From: CAWDVH01 sp963805705 | Lineage (GTDB): Bacteria; Actinomycetota; Actinomycetes; Streptosporangiales; Streptosporangiaceae | Length of the DNA: 64,000 bases | NCBI GenBank assembly: GCA_963805705.1 | Contig: CAWDVH010000001.1 | Coordinates: 434,001-498,000 of the forward strand | Reading direction: 5' to 3' | In this document: piece after piece, positions 62,416 to 64,000 of the stretch | How positions within the stretch are numbered: position 1 is the first letter of the stretch | Layout of the letters: each line of letters begins with the position of its first letter | Translations under genes and position numbers: made by a program | Notes under the pieces: model-generated | What the model was told of the DNA's origin: nothing | Databases searched by the model: none | Seen by the model: only the letters and a program-made list of their open reading frames with translations

Positions 62416-63432
62416 TCAGCCTGACGCAGCGGCCAGCCGGTCCTCGCGGAGCAAGCGGGCCCAGTTCTCATCGGCGCTGTCCAGGGGCTGCAGCGGCCCG
62501 GCGGCCCAGCCGAGCAAGAGGTCGGCCAGGCCCGGGTTGCGGACGAGCGCGGGACCGTGCAGATAGGTACCCACCACCGCCCTGGCGTAGGCTCCTTCGG
62601 TTCCGTCGCCGTTGCCTACGCCCATCGTGACCTTCGCCAGCGGGCGGACTCCCCGCCCCAGCGATGTCACCCCCTGATGGTTCTCGAATCCGGTCAGCCG
62701 GGGTACGTTCAGCTCCGGGTCGACATCGGCGACGATCTCGCCGACGCCGCGGCGCTCCCCGCGCCCGCTGCGGACGTTGAGTATGCCCAGGCCGGCCACG
62801 ACCTCGCCGTCGACGCCGCCGAACTCAGTGCCGATGACCTGGTATCCGGCGCAGACAGCGAAGACCACCGCTCCCCGGTCGGCGGCAGCTGTGAGGCCGC
62901 CGTCAGCGCGCAGCCGCCGTGCCGCCAGGATCTGCGGCAGGTCCTCCCCGCCGCCCATCAGGTAGATGTCGCCGTCCCTGGGTACCGGCTGATCCGAGTT
63001 CACCTCAATCGATTCGACGTCGATGCCGCGCAGCCTGGCTCGCCGCTCGAGCACGAGCAGGTTGCCGCGGTCCCCGTAGGTACTGAGCAGGTCCGGGTAG
63101 ACCCAGATCAGCCGCAGCGCGCGGGTGCCGCGCCGGGGCGGGCGCGCACGGGCCGCAGGCTCCGGCCGGCCAGCTGCCGCCCCGTACTGCGCGGTACGAG
63201 GCTGCACCAGGCCCCCAGCCGTTGCGGGCGGCAGCGGCGCGGGCGGCGGCGCCGCGTCCCACGGCGGTGCGCCCGACGGCGGTGCGCCCGACGGCGATGT
63301 ACCCGACGGCGGCGTACCCAGCGACAGCGCGTCCCACGACGGCGTGCCTAGCGGCGGCGTATCCGACGGCGTACCCAGCGACGGCGTACCCAGCGACGGC
63401 GTGCCCAGCGACGGCATGGCCGACGGCGGCAT
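62416..63432 (-). CDS. gatD: Lipid II isoglutaminyl synthase subunit GatD
   Basis: GatD is the glutaminase that, with MurT, amidates the D-glutamate of the lipid II stem peptide. The catalytic part (about residue 105 on) has ALRLIWVYPDLLSTYGDRGN, the nucleophile cysteine in FAVCAGYQVIG and the catalytic histidine in GTYLHGPALV. The first 100 residues of the open frame are Pro/Ser/Gly/Thr-rich repeats (LGTPS, SGAPP) with no counterpart in ordinary GatD proteins, which start just before RLIWVYP. The true start is therefore unsure; it may lie much further upstream (see 63525-63989). MurT should be the next gene, beyond the window. Confidence 0.88.
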   Translation of the reverse strand: MPPSAMPSLGTPSLGTPSLGTPSDTPPLGTPSWDALSLGTPPSGTSPSGAPPSGAPPWDAAPPPAPLPPATAGGLVQPRTAQYGAAAGRPEPAARARPPRRGTRALRLIWVYPDLLSTYGDRGNLLVLERRARLRGIDVESIEVNSDQPVPRDGDIYLMGGGEDLPQILAARRLRADGGLTAAADRGAVVFAVCAGYQVIGTEFGGVDGEVVAGLGILNVRSGRGERRGVGEIVADVDPELNVPRLTGFENHQGVTSLGRGVRPLAKVTMGVGNGDGTEGAYARAVVGTYLHGPALVRNPGLADLLLGWAAGPLQPLDSADENWARLLREDRLAAASG

Positions 63433-63540
63433 GCCCGACGGCGGCGTACTCAGCGACGTTATATCGGGCGACGTTATATCAGGCGCACGCTGTGCTAGGC
63501 GTCGCTGTGCTAGGCGTCGCTGTGCTAGGCGTCGCTGTGT
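63360..63540. repeat. 15-bp repeat arrays upstream of gatD
   Basis: Several 15-bp tandem blocks follow one another: GACGGCGTACCCAGC (three copies near 63365-63411) and CTGTGCTAGGCGTCG (three copies near 63490-63534), with degenerate copies between. In the different frames they read as Pro/Thr/Ser-rich repeats. Confidence 0.8.
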
Positions 63541-63989
63541 CGGGCGGCGTGCCGAGCTGGGCGGAAGCAGGCGCCGGGCTGCTCGGCGCCGAATATGGCC
63601 GGACGGCGCTCGGCTCTGGTACGTCCGGAGGAAGCTGACCGCTCATGGACGCCGCGGCTTCCGCCTGGGCGGGCATCGTCGGCCAGCTCGCCCACCTCAC
63701 CGGTTCGTCCGGCTCCGGTCCAGCCGGCTCCGGCCCGGTCGGCTCCGCTCCAGCCGGCTCCAGCCGGCTCCGGTCCAGTCAGCTCCAGTCCAGCCGGCTC
63801 GGGTCCGTCCGGCCCGGGTCCAGTCGGCTCGGCTCCGTCCGGCTCCGATCCGGCCCGCTCCGACCGCACCGGCACCAATCGCACCGGCGTCGATCGCGCC
63901 GGCTTCTCCGGTTTCGCCGCGGTACCGTCCTGCGTCCCGGCGTCCGGTGGCGACGGCGCCGCGTGCCTGGGCTTGTGCGGCCTGGTCAT
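63525..63989 (-). CDS. Low-complexity ORF, possibly the true N-terminus of GatD
   Basis: An ATG at 63989 overlaps an upstream stop as ATGA and opens a protein starting MTRPHKPRHAAPSPPDAGT, followed by Pro/Gly/Glu-rich repeats (EPTGPGPDGPEPAG). After an extra copy of the 10-bp unit GGAGCCGGCT (about 63755-63775) this frame loses its character, while the next frame continues the same pattern (EPAGPEPDEPVRWASWPT). It could be the start of a long-extended GatD broken by slippage, or a separate nonfunctional ORF. No domain is recognised. Confidence 0.4.
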   Translation of the reverse strand: MTRPHKPRHAAPSPPDAGTQDGTAAKPEKPARSTPVRLVPVRSERAGSEPDGAEPTGPGPDGPEPAGLELTGPEPAGAGWSGADRAGAGWTGAGRTGEVGELADDARPGGSRGVHERSASSGRTRAERRPAIFGAEQPGACFRPARHAARHSDA

Positions 63990-64000
63990 CGGCTTGTCCT
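63986..64000 (-). CDS. End of an upstream CDS, perhaps murT (partial)
   Basis: The last 15 bases, read on the minus strand, end RTSR then TGA, overlapping the ATG at 63989 by 4 bases (ATGA). A coupled upstream gene is implied; MurT is expected before GatD by gene order, but nothing of it is visible here. Confidence 0.3.
   Translation of the reverse strand, partial: RTSR

Overview
The window is very G+C-rich with strong third-position G/C bias and carries a gene set typical of a high-GC actinomycete. A bldC-type regulator, a bS22 ribosomal protein, a Rex-hem operon, a MurT/GatD-type locus end and long proline/glycine-rich extensions all point to Actinomycetota, probably a sporulating soil lineage near Streptosporangiales/Streptomycetales. 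The species cannot be fixed from the sequence. No insertion sequence, integrase, phage module or CRISPR array was found, so this looks like core chromosome with long stretches of conserved actinobacterial gene order.

Layout. 0-13.4 kb: TetR and Lrp/AsnC regulators, 4-hydroxyphenylpyruvate dioxygenase, a frameshifted threonine ammonia-lyase, a ROK sugar kinase, a MoxR/chelatase-type AAA+ ATPase with its VWA partner, the transsulfuration pair CBS and cystathionine gamma-synthase, a thiolase and two small proteins. 13.4-24 kb: an odd tRNA-like gene, then a minus-strand block reading mfd, SurA-like lipoprotein, mazG, eno, ftsB, DUF501, ppx/gppA, uracil-DNA glycosylase (the mfd to ppx part resembles mycobacterial gene order). 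24-29.8 kb: a degenerate ATP-sulfurylase/APS-kinase fusion, a small membrane protein, a second PLP dehydratase, BldC, a zincin-like protease with a small partner, and a PLDc_N membrane protein. 29.8-53.4 kb: cytochrome c maturation (tlpA, resB, ccsB, with no ccdA), phosphoglycerate-mutase-like enzyme, EamA transporter, hemL behind a primase-polymerase protein, a giant LuxR (LAL) regulator, the rex-hemA-hemC-hemD/cobA-hemB operon with a Rex operator, a glutaredoxin, a membrane/ABM/repeat protein, HAD-IB phosphatase, acyltransferase, bS22, an excisionase-type HTH protein and DUF2332. 53.4-64 kb: proC, secreted phospholipase C-like phosphoesterase, proline dehydrogenase, YgfZ-like protein, a Nur-like Fur regulator, a structured leader with a 12-residue mini-ORF, a secreted G1 glutamic peptidase, nitrobindin-like protein, a HAD phosphatase, a DsrE-like protein and gatD.

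How genes work together. The 43.6-46.8 kb operon makes tetrapyrrole from glutamyl-tRNA under the NADH/NAD+ sensor Rex, with hemL and hemB nearby. System II proteins at 29.8-33.5 kb would attach the haem to cytochromes c. CBS and CGS form a homocysteine-to-cysteine and methionine route. ProC and proline dehydrogenase sit close together on opposite arms of proline metabolism.

Most unusual points: the 7-helix/ABM/tyrosine-rich repeat protein (47.3-49.3 kb), the mini-ORF whose Shine-Dalgarno is almost a full complement of the 16S rRNA 3' end (58.96-59.02 kb), a tRNA-like gene whose anticodon position reads UAA without a long variable arm, a perfect 29-bp-arm hairpin after mazG, and a repeat-driven, frame-breaking low-complexity region before gatD. 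In-frame 15- and 27-bp minisatellites recur in many genes. Three loci (threonine ammonia-lyase, ftsB, gatD) show single-base-type frame breaks, which may be real or sequencing error.
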